Source: Hoylesella pleuritidis JCM 14110 (GTDB taxonomy: Bacteria > Bacteroidota > Bacteroidia > Bacteroidales > Bacteroidaceae). From it: DNA of 64,000 bases. Both the position numbers and the translations under genes were made by a program. The DNA lies in the NCBI RefSeq assembly GCF_000613725.1, contig NZ_BAJN01000011.1, forward strand, positions 1 through 64,000. Direction: 5' to 3'. Positions 37,421 to 46,331 of this stretch are shown in pieces (positions within the stretch are counted from its first letter, which is position 1; each line of letters starts with the position of its first letter). The notes beneath the pieces are model-generated. The model saw nothing but the letters and a program-made list of their open reading frames with translations, made no database searches and was not told where the DNA came from.

Positions 37421-37720
37421 TTAGAATTGAATAAGTTGGCGTACCATTTGCCACTCGGGCGTGACGGCTAAGCGGCGTAGATCGGTTTCGATTTGCATCG
37501 CCATTGTTTCGAGACTGTACCCGTTTGTCTCGGCCAAACGGTCTAACGGTACCGCCGTTTTCCCCAAAATGCCGAAATATTGCAGTGCGATCGTCTCGTG
37601 ATCGGCAGGCAATAGGTGGAAGATGTGCTCGATGTAATGTTCCATTCGATGACTGATGCACCCGGGATTCTGGCCCAAGTGCATCAGCACGGCGTGCATT
37701 TCGGCCGTTAAAGCGTCCAT
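37421..37720 (-). CDS. Small protein with a sigma region-4-like HTH
   Basis: 99 aa from ATG 37720, which overlaps the rfbB stop (TGATG), so it is translationally coupled; the longer frame to 37855 runs inside rfbB and is a shadow. The centre reads LPADHETIALQYFGILGKTAVPLDRLAETNGYSLETMAMQIETDLRRLAVTPEW, which resembles the layout of sigma region 4 (two helices, turn, recognition helix, LRRL), but no region 2 is present. It lies inside a sugar-nucleotide operon, where a small DNA-binding regulator would be plausible. I do not recognise a named family. Confidence 0.6.
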   Translation of the reverse strand: MDALTAEMHAVLMHLGQNPGCISHRMEHYIEHIFHLLPADHETIALQYFGILGKTAVPLDRLAETNGYSLETMAMQIETDLRRLAVTPEWQMVRQLIQF

Positions 37721-38868
37721 CAACGGTTGCCGTACATTTGTTCGTAATACTTCTGATAGTCGCCGCTGGTTACCTCGGCAATCCAATTTTGGTGCTCGAG
37801 ATTCCATCGGATGGTTTTCACGATGCCGTCGGCGAACTTGGTTTCGGGGTACCAACCCAGCTCATTCTTGATTTTTGTGGGGTCGATTGCATAGCGTTGG
37901 TCGTGGCCCAGGCGGTCGGCAACGAAAGTAATCAGGTCGTTGTTAATCCAGTCTATGCGTATTTCGCCGTCGGCACCGAGTTCTTTCTTCTTCAAGACAG
38001 TGCGTAAAGCCTTATCGTTTTCCATCATTTCGCGAATCGTTTTGATGGTAAGCTTCACGATATCTATGTTTTTCATCTCGTTATGTCCGCCCACATTGTA
38101 TATTTGTCCGGCCTTTCCCTCGCGTACAACAAGGTCTATTGCCTTGCAGTGATCATCCACATAGAGCCAGTCTCTGATGTTTTCGCCCTTGCCGTAAACG
38201 GGTAATGGCTTACCGGCAAGAATGTTGTTGATGATCAACGGGATAAGTTTTTCAGGGAAATGGTAGGGTCCGTAGTTGTTGGAACACCGTGTGATACTTA
38301 CCGGGAGATGGTAAGTGTCGTGATAAGCCATTACAAACAGGTCAGCACTTGTTTTTGAAGCACTGTACGGACTATGCGGACACAGTGGCGTTTCTTCGGT
38401 AAAATAGCCTGTGGAACCGAGACTCCCGTAGACCTCATCGGTTGAAACCTGGTGATAACGCTTGCCTTCTCGCCACGTGGGATAGCCCTGGGCATCTTTC
38501 CCGTTGACCCAAGCACGGCGGGCAGCGTCCATCAGATTCTGCGTGCCTAAGATGTTAACGGAGAGGAAAAGCTGCGGATCTTCAATGCTTCTGTCTACGT
38601 GACTCTCGGCCGCAAAGTTTACAACGAAGTCGGGATCGTAGTCTTTAAAGAGTTTGTCAACCAATTCGCGATCGCGGATATCGCCTCGAACGAAGAAGCA
38701 TCGTTTGTCATCGATGTTGTTTTTGATGGTTCCGAGGTTGCCCGCATAGGTCAAAGCATCAAGCACGATGATGCGGATGTTGTCGTTCTTGTACTTCTTT
38801 TCAAGCAGGTATTTAATGAAATTGGCGCCGATAAAACCTGCTGCGCCCGTGACTAAATACGTTTTCAT
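37720..38868 (-). CDS. rfbB: dTDP-glucose 4,6-dehydratase
   Basis: 382 aa extended SDR. NAD-binding GAAGFIGANFIKYLL near residues 8-22; catalytic region YHQVSTDEVYGSLG near 133 and YSASKTSADLFV near 166 (YxxxK); TRCSNNYGPYHFPEKLIPL is typical of RmlB. It turns dTDP-glucose into dTDP-4-keto-6-deoxyglucose, the substrate of the ketoisomerase in this operon. No rmlA, rmlC or rmlD is nearby, which supports use for an amino sugar rather than rhamnose here. The stop overlaps the next gene's start. Confidence 0.96.
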   Translation of the reverse strand: MKTYLVTGAAGFIGANFIKYLLEKKYKNDNIRIIVLDALTYAGNLGTIKNNIDDKRCFFVRGDIRDRELVDKLFKDYDPDFVVNFAAESHVDRSIEDPQLFLSVNILGTQNLMDAARRAWVNGKDAQGYPTWREGKRYHQVSTDEVYGSLGSTGYFTEETPLCPHSPYSASKTSADLFVMAYHDTYHLPVSITRCSNNYGPYHFPEKLIPLIINNILAGKPLPVYGKGENIRDWLYVDDHCKAIDLVVREGKAGQIYNVGGHNEMKNIDIVKLTIKTIREMMENDKALRTVLKKKELGADGEIRIDWINNDLITFVADRLGHDQRYAIDPTKIKNELGWYPETKFADGIVKTIRWNLEHQNWIAEVTSGDYQKYYEQMYGNR

Positions 38869-38923
38869 ATCGTTGTTTTTATGTTGTTGTCAATGTAAAT
38901 GATTTTGTTTGTGAAACTCTCAA

Positions 38924-39409
38924 TTATAAAGTTACCACCTCGCAATCAGTGAATCGGTTTCCCTCAATGGTCAAACGAACCAGCGTTCGGTCTTTATGCC
39001 AACCCTGAATACCTGCTGCTCCCGGGTTGATATGTAGTAAATGGAGGGTTTTGTCATACTGAATCTTCAAGATATGAGAGTGTCCGCAGACGAAGAGTTG
39101 CGGCGGAGCAGCATACAGTGTGCTCTGAATTGCAGGGTCGTAATGCCCCGGATAACCGCCGATATGCGTCATTAGCACGTCTATGTCTTCGCATTTCCAA
39201 CGCAGTCGAGGCTTAAACATCAGTCTTAAATCGCCCCCGTCGCAATTGCCGTAGACGGCTTTGAGCGGGCGAAAGGCAGCCAACCGATCTGCCACTTCTG
39301 TCGAACCGATATCGCCGGCGTGCCAAATCTCGTCGCAAGGTTCTAAGTAATGCAGATACTTCTCATCCCAATAACCGTGCGTATCGCTGATAATGCCTAA
39401 TCTTTTCAT
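38924..39409 (-). CDS. YfcE/MJ0936-type metallophosphoesterase
   Basis: 161 aa. Metal-binding motifs: GIISDTHGYWD (DxH) at residues 5-15, HAGDIGS (GDxx) near 31, YGNCDGG (GNxD) near 53, LMTHIGGYPGHY near 80, and FVCGHSHILKI (GHxH) near 106. This is the complete set of a small calcineurin-like phosphodiesterase, probably with broad activity. It overlaps the cytidylate-kinase-like gene by 4 bp and is 55 bp upstream of rfbB. Confidence 0.92.
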   Translation of the reverse strand: MKRLGIISDTHGYWDEKYLHYLEPCDEIWHAGDIGSTEVADRLAAFRPLKAVYGNCDGGDLRLMFKPRLRWKCEDIDVLMTHIGGYPGHYDPAIQSTLYAAPPQLFVCGHSHILKIQYDKTLHLLHINPGAAGIQGWHKDRTLVRLTIEGNRFTDCEVVTL

Positions 39410-40032
39410 TGTCGTTGCATTCGCTTTCGGATAAAATCAGCCAGATACCGAGCTGTTTCTTTGATGCCGAGCAGACTCGAATTGATACAGAGATCATACG
39501 AATCGCTGAAGCCCCAACGTTTACCCGTGTAATAATTATAATAAGAAGAGCGACCACTCTCAATCGAATTGACCAATCGTTCGGCTGTTTTCGCGTCGCA
39601 GGCGTGACGTTCGGCTATGCGTTCTATGCGTTTTTGTGTATCGGCTGTGATAAAAATATTCACCACATTGCGGTAATCGCGCAACACATAGTCGGCGCAT
39701 CGCCCTACGAACACACACGAACCCGCATCGGCTGCCTTGCGAATTGCATCGCTCTGAAACTGAAACAAACTCTCCTGTGAGAACTTATCGTTGTAGAAGT
39801 TGGCGTCGGGCATATAAGGAATATGTATGTGGAAGCGCGACTTTAAGAATCCTTTATTTTCGTCGTTTTGCTCAAAGAACTTCTCACTAAAACCGCTTTC
39901 CTTGGCCGCTAAGTTAAGAAGCTCGCGATCATAGAACTTACACGCGAACTCATCGGCCAACAATCGCGCAATGCTTCGGCCTCCGCTGCCGAGCTGTCGG
40001 CCCACATTAATGATTAAATTCTTGTCGTTCAT
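39406..40032 (-). CDS. Cytidylate kinase-like family protein
   Basis: 208 aa. P-loop variant INVGRQLGSGGRSIARLLADEF at residues 9-30, then FYDRELLNLAAKESGF, CVFVGRCADYVLRDYRNVVNIFITADTQKRIERI, DLCINSSLLGIKETARYLADFI. This is the family of Bacteroidota and Firmicutes proteins annotated cytidylate kinase-like; they lack the canonical GxGKGT loop and their substrate is not known. It overlaps the MATE gene by 26 bp and the phosphoesterase by 4 bp, so it is in an operon. Confidence 0.88.
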   Translation of the reverse strand: MNDKNLIINVGRQLGSGGRSIARLLADEFACKFYDRELLNLAAKESGFSEKFFEQNDENKGFLKSRFHIHIPYMPDANFYNDKFSQESLFQFQSDAIRKAADAGSCVFVGRCADYVLRDYRNVVNIFITADTQKRIERIAERHACDAKTAERLVNSIESGRSSYYNYYTGKRWGFSDSYDLCINSSLLGIKETARYLADFIRKRMQRQ

Positions 40033-41392
40033 CGGTCAACTGTTTATGTTGTCTATTGAATTTACGCATATATACGGTCATCATCGCTATTGCAACGCCG
40101 GCCGAAACAGTATCGGCCACCGGCATCGAGATCCAAACACCGTCTACGCCGAAATGTTTCGGCAGGATAATCAGCATCGGAATGAGAAACAAAAGTTGTC
40201 TGGACAGCGACAAAAACATACTGATGCGTGCCTTACCGATGCTCTGAAAGAAGTTGGTGATGACCATTTGGCAACCCACAATGGGGAAACTCAGCATTAC
40301 GATGCGTATTCCTCGGATAGACATTGCAATTAAAGTTTTGTCCGAAGTGAACAGTCTTGCACAAGGGTAAGGTGCTAACGTCGCCAGCAAAAAGCCGCTT
40401 GTCATCACCACCGTGCCTGCAATGACGCTTAGTTTGAGTACGCGCAACAGCCTGTCTAATTGTTGCGAACCGTAATTGTAACCTGCAATCGGTTGCATTC
40501 CTTGATTGACTCCCATCGTGATCATCACGAAAATGAAAGCCACTTTGTTGGCAATGCCATAGGCGCCGACGGCCAAATCGCCGCCGTATTGCACCAGTCC
40601 GGTATTGATAAAAATAACAACGACACACGCACAAACGTTCATTGCAAAGGGAGATATACCGACCCCGATGATATTCTGCACTAAATCGCGTCGCAGTCGG
40701 AATGTTCCGCGTTTGAAATGGATGAGTTTGGCCTTGTTGCTGAATAGTTTCAGTTGCCACGTGAGCGCCACAGCTTGCGATAAAATGGTTGCATACGCCG
40801 CACCGCGAATGCCGAGTTCGAGTCCGAAAATGAACAACGGGTCGAGCACTGCATTGAAAGCGACGGTGAAAATGGTAGCAAACATAGCCTGCCGAGGCTT
40901 GCTTGCCGCCCGCAATACAGCGTTAAGACCGAAGTACATATGCGAGATTGCGTTACCGGCAAGAATCACTTCCATATAGTCTCGCGCATAAACGATGGTT
41001 TGGTCGCTTGCTCCGAAGAAGCGAAGAATAGGATTTAGGAAAAGGAGACACACCAATGTGAGTGACAATCCGATGATAAGATTCAGCGTAAACGTATTTC
41101 CTAAGATTCGCTGTGCAGTGGAATAGTCTTTCTGTCCTAACTTAACCGAAAGGCAGGTAGAGGCTCCAATGCCGATGGCTGCACCGAAAGCGCTCGTCAA
41201 ATTCATAAAAGGGAATGTGATGGCAAGCCCTGAAATGGCCATCGCACCTACCCCCTGGCCGATGAAAATACTGTCCACCATATTATATAACGACGCTGCC
41301 GTCATCGCAATAATGGCCGGAATGGCATATTGCATCAGCAGTTTGCCTACGGGTTTGGTGCCCAATTCCAAAGTCGCCTGTTTGTGATCCAT
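40007..41392 (-). CDS. MATE family efflux transporter (second)
   Basis: 461 aa from ATG 41392 (MDHKQATLELGTKPVGKLLMQYAIPAIIAMTAASLYNMVDSIFIGQG); the longer frame to 41494 crosses the promoter. Two MatE halves: residues 20-180 and about 240-420 (VGISPFAMNVCACVVVIFINTGLVQYGGDLAVGAYGIANKVAFIFVMITMGVNQGMQPIAGYNYG), the latter motif typical of the MepA/NorM-like subgroup. It is the first gene of the long minus-strand run down to the aminotransferase. It is not close in sequence to the MATE at 22582. Confidence 0.92.
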   Translation of the reverse strand: MDHKQATLELGTKPVGKLLMQYAIPAIIAMTAASLYNMVDSIFIGQGVGAMAISGLAITFPFMNLTSAFGAAIGIGASTCLSVKLGQKDYSTAQRILGNTFTLNLIIGLSLTLVCLLFLNPILRFFGASDQTIVYARDYMEVILAGNAISHMYFGLNAVLRAASKPRQAMFATIFTVAFNAVLDPLFIFGLELGIRGAAYATILSQAVALTWQLKLFSNKAKLIHFKRGTFRLRRDLVQNIIGVGISPFAMNVCACVVVIFINTGLVQYGGDLAVGAYGIANKVAFIFVMITMGVNQGMQPIAGYNYGSQQLDRLLRVLKLSVIAGTVVMTSGFLLATLAPYPCARLFTSDKTLIAMSIRGIRIVMLSFPIVGCQMVITNFFQSIGKARISMFLSLSRQLLFLIPMLIILPKHFGVDGVWISMPVADTVSAGVAIAMMTVYMRKFNRQHKQLTDERQEFNH

Positions 41393-41411
41393 TCCTGTTT
41401 TGATTACGCTG

Positions 41412-41419
41412 CAAATATA
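41412..41419 (-). promoter_or_regulatory. Predicted promoter of the MATE-rfbB run (-7 box)
   Basis: TATATTTG on the minus strand, about 20 bp before the MATE ATG; the -33 is weak. It lies back to back with the xseA promoter. Confidence 0.55.
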
Positions 41420-41460
41420 AACAAAATTTCTCAGACAGGCGTAATACCCCGGGAGAAACG

Positions 41461-41491
41461 TTCGGAAAACCGATTTAATATCGTAACTTTG
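41461..41491 (+). promoter_or_regulatory. Predicted xseA promoter
   Basis: TTCG (41461-41464), 19 bp plus a base, then TAACTTTG (41484-41491), about 30 bp before the xseA ATG. Confidence 0.6.
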
Positions 41492-41522
41492 CACAAATCA
41501 AAATACAAGAAAAGGAGAAAGA

Positions 41523-42832
41523 ATGACCGATAGGGAGCAAACCCCGCAACTGTCTTTATATGAACTCAATCAACTGGTACGTGAAACAATCGATGTCTCG
41601 ATGCCAGATGAATATTGGGTAGAGGCCGAACTTGCGAGGTAAGGGAAGTACGAGGGCATTGTTATATGGAGTTGGTGCAGAAAGATGTGTCGACTCATAC
41701 ACCCGTTGCCCGTGCTTCAGCCAAGTGCTGGCGGTCGCGCTGGATGCTGGTCGGCCCTTATTTCGAGCGGATGACTGGCCGACGGCTGTGTGCCGGACTG
41801 AAAGTGCTGCTGCGGGTGCACGCTGATTTCCACGAGGCTTACGGCTTTTCGTGGATTGTTACCGATATCGATCCGCGCTTTACAATGGGCGATTTGGCGC
41901 GCAGAAGACAAGAAATCATTCGTATTTTACGGCAGGAGGGAGTCTTGGAATTGCAGAGAGAATTGTCGCTTCCTATGTTTACACAGCGCATTGCAGTGAT
42001 TTCCAGCGAGAATGCAGCGGGCTATGGCGACTTCTGCAACCAACTTCTGCACAATGATTACGGGCTGCACTTCACCGTGCAATTGTTTTCTGCCGTGATG
42101 CAGGGTGAACAAGTGGAACGCAGTGTGATAGCGGCGCTCGACCGTATCAATGCCGATGCCGACGCGTTCGATGCAGTCGTGATCATCCGCGGAGGCGGAG
42201 CCACAAGCGAATTGAGCGGATTTGATACGTTAGAGCTGGCTGAAAACGTGGCCAACTTCCCGCTTCCGGTCATTACCGGCATCGGACACGAGCGCGATGA
42301 GAGCGTACTTGACCTCGTTGCTCATACGGGTGTGAAGACGCCTACGGCCGCAGCGACTTTTCTTATAGACCATTTGGCTACCGTGTTGCAACGTATCGGC
42401 GAGGCGCAAGAGGCCGTGACACGCATTGTCGGACAGCGATTGGCAATCGAACGAATGCGTATTGACCGATTCGCAAGTGTTATCCCGATGCAGTTCTCGG
42501 TCGTAAAAACGAGTCGCGAAGCCCACCTTGACAATCTGTTTGCCACCCTTATTGCTGCTGTCCGACAGCATCTTGCTGCCGCCGAACATCGTCTTGCCGC
42601 TCTGTCCGCAGGCTTGCCGCCTGTTGCCGAACGACTTCTCACGGTCGAGCAGCATCGGATAGACCTGCTTGCACAGCGTGTCGAGGCCGTCGATCCTGTG
42701 CAATTGCTCAACCGTGGGTACAGTATCACCTTGCACAACGGTCGTTCCGTGCGCGATGCCCGCAGTCTTCGGTCGGGCGACGAGATAGAAACACGTGTGG
42801 CCCACGGCACGATATGGTCTGTCGTGAAATAA
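41523..42832 (+). CDS. xseA: Exodeoxyribonuclease VII large subunit, frame broken near the start
   Basis: About 436 aa after adding one base near 41636-41640. The N-terminal frame reads MTDREQTPQLSLYELNQLVRETIDVSMPDEYWVEAELA, the OB-fold start of XseA, then hits TAA; the next frame continues VREVRGHCYMELVQKD without a gap. The rest holds the catalytic-core motifs AVISSENAAGYGDFCNQLL, VVIIRGGGATSELSGFDTLELAENVANFPLPVITGIGHERDESVLDLVAHTGVKTPTAAATFLI, then a long helical part and LLNRGYSITLHNGR. It works with XseB, 20 bp downstream. One of eleven single-base losses, probably an artefact. Confidence 0.93.
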
Positions 42833-42852
42833 GAGAAACAAATCGAACGGAT

Positions 42853-43062
42853 ATGAAACAGAACATTAAATATGAAGATGCGGTACGCCGATTGGAAGAT
42901 ATCGTAACCCGAATGGAGAACAATGAGCTTGACATCGATACGCTCAGCGAGCAGCTGAAAACTGCTCAGCAGTTGATAAAACTATGCAAAGATAAGTTGA
43001 TAAAGACCGATGCAGAAATCAAGAAATTATTAGGTAAAGGCGCGAATGCTCCTAAATGCTGA
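42853..43062 (+). CDS. xseB: Exodeoxyribonuclease VII small subunit
   Basis: 69 aa from ATG 42853 (MKQNIKYEDAVRRLEDIVTRMENNELDIDTLSEQLKTAQQLIKLCKDKLIKTDAEIKKLLG), the usual XseB two-helix hairpin. The start was set 39 bp inside a longer frame because this is where homology begins. Several copies bind the XseA helical domain. It is followed by a 22-bp repeat array with a strong hairpin. Confidence 0.95.
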   Translation: MKQNIKYEDAVRRLEDIVTRMENNELDIDTLSEQLKTAQQLIKLCKDKLIKTDAEIKKLLGKGANAPKC

Positions 43063-43221
43063 GACAAAGACTTGCAAACGAGTAGGGGCTCACATTTATT
43101 TCTTTATCTGAAAGATGAAAATGTATAAAGAGCAATCCCTGGTTGCAATCCCGGTATGTATGTCTTATCGAAAGGGAAAATATCGAGCAAAAACCAAAGG
43201 AATATCGCTTTGATTTTAAAA

Positions 43222-43300
43222 GGCCGTTAATCATCTTGCGAAAAGCCGTTAAACGCAGTGCAACTAACCGTTAATCGGCGTGCGTTTAACGGCTTTTTGC
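43222..43300. repeat. 22-bp tandem repeat array, locus 5, with terminator hairpin
   Basis: Units start at 43222, 43244, 43266 and 43288. Two units in opposite orientation form a perfect 16-bp stem: AAAAGCCGTTAAACGC (43241-43256) with GCGTTTAACGGCTTTT (43282-43297). With T runs on the plus strand and A runs before it, this would act as a terminator in both directions, about 180 bp after xseB. Confidence 0.88.
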
Positions 43301-43353
43301 AAAGTGTATTGTAATTGCTTGAATCTTAAATCATTACAAAGCACATCGCATTC

Positions 43354-43385
43354 TTTCATATTTCCCGCGAATTATACTATCTTTG
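43354..43385 (+). promoter_or_regulatory. Predicted promoter of the helicase-exonuclease gene
   Basis: TTTC (43354-43357), 20 bp, TATCTTTG (43378-43385), a perfect -7 box, 20 bp before the ATG at 43406. Confidence 0.65.
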
Positions 43386-43405
43386 TATCATTGAAAAGAC
43401 AAAAG

Positions 43406-46105
43406 ATGATGGGAGAAAGACTGTTGGATTGGCAGCCGGATGAGAGTCAGCGCGAAGTAATCGACATACAGGGAGGTCAGCATTTGGTGCTGGCACCCCC
43501 GGGATGTGGAAAAACACAGATTCTGACGGAGCGCGTGAAGCGGGCTCGACAATGTGGAACGGCTTATGAAGATATGCTCTGTCTGACGTTCACCAACCGC
43601 GCGGCACGTGGAATGATGGAACGAATTCGTGCGCATATCGATGACGATGACATCGCGAAGCTGTATGTAGGGAACGTTCATCGATTCTGTTCGCGGTTCC
43701 TGTTTGAGAACAATGTCATCCCAGCCGAGTCTTCGGTAATCGACGATGATGATGCAATCAGCATTCTGGCACGCTTTCTCGATGAGGATGAAACGCAGGT
43801 GGCGGCTACTTATAAACGGTTGCACGACTATCACGATGTGGTTTTTCTCTCGCATTTGATGTATCAGGTGGCTCATCGTCATCCGCGAATGCTGCGGTTG
43901 CACACCGATTGCATCAATGTCGATGATATCGCGGCAATGCGCGAAATATGCCGTGTGCAACGAATGGAGTTTACTGCCGAAGTAATGACCGACATCTATA
44001 TGCATACTGATTTCTATCTCGATGCTTTACGGGTGGAGGGCTATGATTATGGAATGAGGGCGATTCTCGATGCACTTCTGCGTAAAATGAAACTCGCCAG
44101 GCAGTATGAACAATATAAAACAGACAATAAACTGGTAGATTTTGAAGACTTGCTACTGCTTACTTACGACACTTTAACGGGCGAACAGCAGCAGAACTTT
44201 CGTCGATTTTCGTGGATCCAGATAGACGAGGTGCAAGATTTGAACCCTTTGCAGCTGGCTATTGTCGATGCGATAACAGCCAACGATAATGCTACGGTGA
44301 TGTTTCTCGGCGATGAACAGCAGGCCATCTTCTCCTTTATGGGTGCCAAACTCGATACGCTCGACGTGTTGCGGGAACGCTGCAAGGGGCGAATCCATCA
44401 CCTTACAGTCAATCATCGGTCGCCGAAATACCTGCTCGACGTGCTGAATACATACGCATCGCAGGTGCTCCGAATCAATGCCGACCTGTTGCCGGAGGCT
44501 GATAACGAGGCGACTTGCAGAGAAGGTGAACTGAAATTGCTGTACAGTGACACCATAGATGCCGAATATCGCGATGTGGCTGCATTCGCCCGGCAGTTGC
44601 ACGATAACTTTACGGAAGAGACAACGGCGATAATTGTCAGTTCAAACAGCGATGCCGAGTTGGTAAGCAGGGCGCTGCGAGACTTGGAGTTGCCGCATTT
44701 CAAAGTGTCGGGAATCGATCTTTTTTCTACCAATGAGGTTAAGTTGCTGCTTGCTCACCTCAATGTGTTGGCCAATGAACATAATTTTATCGCGTGGTCG
44801 AGGCTGGTCAAGGGTCTGAAAGTAGTGGAAACTAACAGTGCAGCACGTAATTTCGTCCGTTCGTGTCAGAACAACGGGCTGCTGCCTTCTGACTTTTTGC
44901 TTTACGAAGATGGGTCTTATGTGCAGGATTTTGTCCGAACTTGCACTGAAAAAGAGATCGTGGTATTCGACACCGAGACAACGGGGCTCAATGTTTTTAC
45001 GGATGATATCGTGCAGATCGCAGCCGTCAAAATGCGTGAAGGACGGGTAGTGGAAGGTTCGGAGTTTGTTGTTTTTATAGCCACCGACCGCGAGATACCT
45101 TCTCATTTGGGCGACATTGTGAATCCGATTATCGAAGAACTGAAGCACAACAGGCAATATCCGCACGACGAAGCGCTGCAAATGTTTCTCGATTATGTAG
45201 GCGACGATGTCTTGCTGGGGCATAATGCGGACTATGATTACAACATACTCGATCGGAATCTGCGCCGCTATTGTTCGGGGATTGACCTGCACGAGCGTTG
45301 TCCTCAGTACTTCGACTCGCTGAAACTGATGCATCTTCTCGAGCCGGATTTAAAACAATACAAGTTGAAAGCCTTGTTGGAGATCTTTCATTTGCATGGA
45401 GAGAACTCGCATTTGGCCGATGCCGATGTCGAGGCAACGGCCAACGTCGTAGCTTATTGCTATGAACGGGCACGAGCTTTGCTGCTTGCTCAGCGTGCAT
45501 TTATGGCTCGCGACCGCGTGAAAACTTGTGCAGAGCGACTTAGACGTATTTATCGTGACTTGTTTCTCGATGCCCGTCGCCGGTTATATACACCTTGTGC
45601 AAAGGCCGACCGATTACCGTTGGTAGCCGAACTGATGTGTTTTTATGATGCGCTTTTGGCCAATGGACTTGTCGAGAAAGTCGACGGTATCGGTTATATC
45701 GAGGCTTATCTCACGGAAGATGTCATCGATATGTACTGCGAAAATTCACTGATTGAACAGTTGGGCAGGCATATAATGGAAATCAATACACTGAAAGAGG
45801 CTGATCTTTGTAGCAGTTCCGTTATCCGAGATCGTGTTTTCGTAACCACAGTTCACAAGGCCAAAGGACTCGAATTCGATAATGTCATCGTCTTTGATGC
45901 CATTGACGGGCGTTATCCCAACTATTATAATCAGACGGATGAGGGGCTGTTGGCCGAAGATGCACGAAAGTTTTACGTAGCAATGTCGCGTTCGTGCAAG
46001 CGACTTTACATTTCACAGAGTCTGTCGCGAATCGACTATCACAATCAGCCTCGCCCCAATCAGCTTACTCGTTTTATGGCACCCATCTTGCGATATTTCA
46101 GCTGA
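43406..46105 (+). CDS. UvrD/Rep-family helicase with an embedded DEDDh 3'-5' exonuclease
   Basis: 899 aa from ATG 43406, which lies right after the promoter; the frame opens earlier at 43280 inside the repeat array. Helicase motifs: Walker A APPGCGKTQIL near residue 30, CLTFTNRAARGMMERI, DEVQDLNPLQLAI near 274, FLGDEQQAIFSFMGA. Then an exonuclease domain at about 518-690: VVFDTETTGLNVF (Exo I), GHNADYDYNIL (Exo II), HLADADVEATANVV (Exo III, DEDDh His). The helicase resumes with VTTVHKAKGLEFDNVIVFDA near 812 and FYVAMSRSCKRLYIS (motif VI). The nuclease is thus inside the helicase fold. It follows the ExoVII genes, which suggests a DNA end-processing role. Confidence 0.9.
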   Translation: MMGERLLDWQPDESQREVIDIQGGQHLVLAPPGCGKTQILTERVKRARQCGTAYEDMLCLTFTNRAARGMMERIRAHIDDDDIAKLYVGNVHRFCSRFLFENNVIPAESSVIDDDDAISILARFLDEDETQVAATYKRLHDYHDVVFLSHLMYQVAHRHPRMLRLHTDCINVDDIAAMREICRVQRMEFTAEVMTDIYMHTDFYLDALRVEGYDYGMRAILDALLRKMKLARQYEQYKTDNKLVDFEDLLLLTYDTLTGEQQQNFRRFSWIQIDEVQDLNPLQLAIVDAITANDNATVMFLGDEQQAIFSFMGAKLDTLDVLRERCKGRIHHLTVNHRSPKYLLDVLNTYASQVLRINADLLPEADNEATCREGELKLLYSDTIDAEYRDVAAFARQLHDNFTEETTAIIVSSNSDAELVSRALRDLELPHFKVSGIDLFSTNEVKLLLAHLNVLANEHNFIAWSRLVKGLKVVETNSAARNFVRSCQNNGLLPSDFLLYEDGSYVQDFVRTCTEKEIVVFDTETTGLNVFTDDIVQIAAVKMREGRVVEGSEFVVFIATDREIPSHLGDIVNPIIEELKHNRQYPHDEALQMFLDYVGDDVLLGHNADYDYNILDRNLRRYCSGIDLHERCPQYFDSLKLMHLLEPDLKQYKLKALLEIFHLHGENSHLADADVEATANVVAYCYERARALLLAQRAFMARDRVKTCAERLRRIYRDLFLDARRRLYTPCAKADRLPLVAELMCFYDALLANGLVEKVDGIGYIEAYLTEDVIDMYCENSLIEQLGRHIMEINTLKEADLCSSSVIRDRVFVTTVHKAKGLEFDNVIVFDAIDGRYPNYYNQTDEGLLAEDARKFYVAMSRSCKRLYISQSLSRIDYHNQPRPNQLTRFMAPILRYFS

Positions 46106-46111
46106 TGAGGA

Positions 46112-46284
46112 TTACTGAATGTTAAAGTGCACGCTGGGTTTGCTCTGACGATAATAGGCTCTGATATTCGTGTAGGGAAAGATCGACACGTCTGCCGGCA
46201 TCGATTCGATGGTGATGTCTGCCGGGAACAGGCTGTTGAATTTATGTTCTGATAAAAATCTTGTGCGAAACGCGCATTATTTCC
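46112..46284 (-). pseudogene. Possible C-terminal gene remnant, unknown family
   Basis: An open minus-strand frame without a good start ends FNSLFPADITIESMPADVSIFPYTNIRAYYRQ...VHFNIQ and a stop at 46112. The composition looks like a real protein end with alternating aromatic residues, but the frame is closed upstream by TAA near 46283 and the promoter of the next gene lies beside it. Family not recognised. It could also be chance. Confidence 0.3.
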
Positions 46285-46296
46285 TGAGTTATTTCG

Positions 46297-46304
46297 TACA
46301 TTTG
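46297..46304 (+). promoter_or_regulatory. Predicted promoter of the phosphoesterase gene (-7 box)
   Basis: TACATTTG matches TAnnTTTG, 27 bp before the ATG at 46332. Confidence 0.5.
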
Positions 46305-46331
46305 CAACTGGTATTTGATGTAAACCAAGAT

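Noticed and set aside
37721..37855. Upstream extension of the sigma-4-like gene
   Set aside because: It lies fully inside rfbB, and the ATG at 37720 in TGATG context gives coupled translation.
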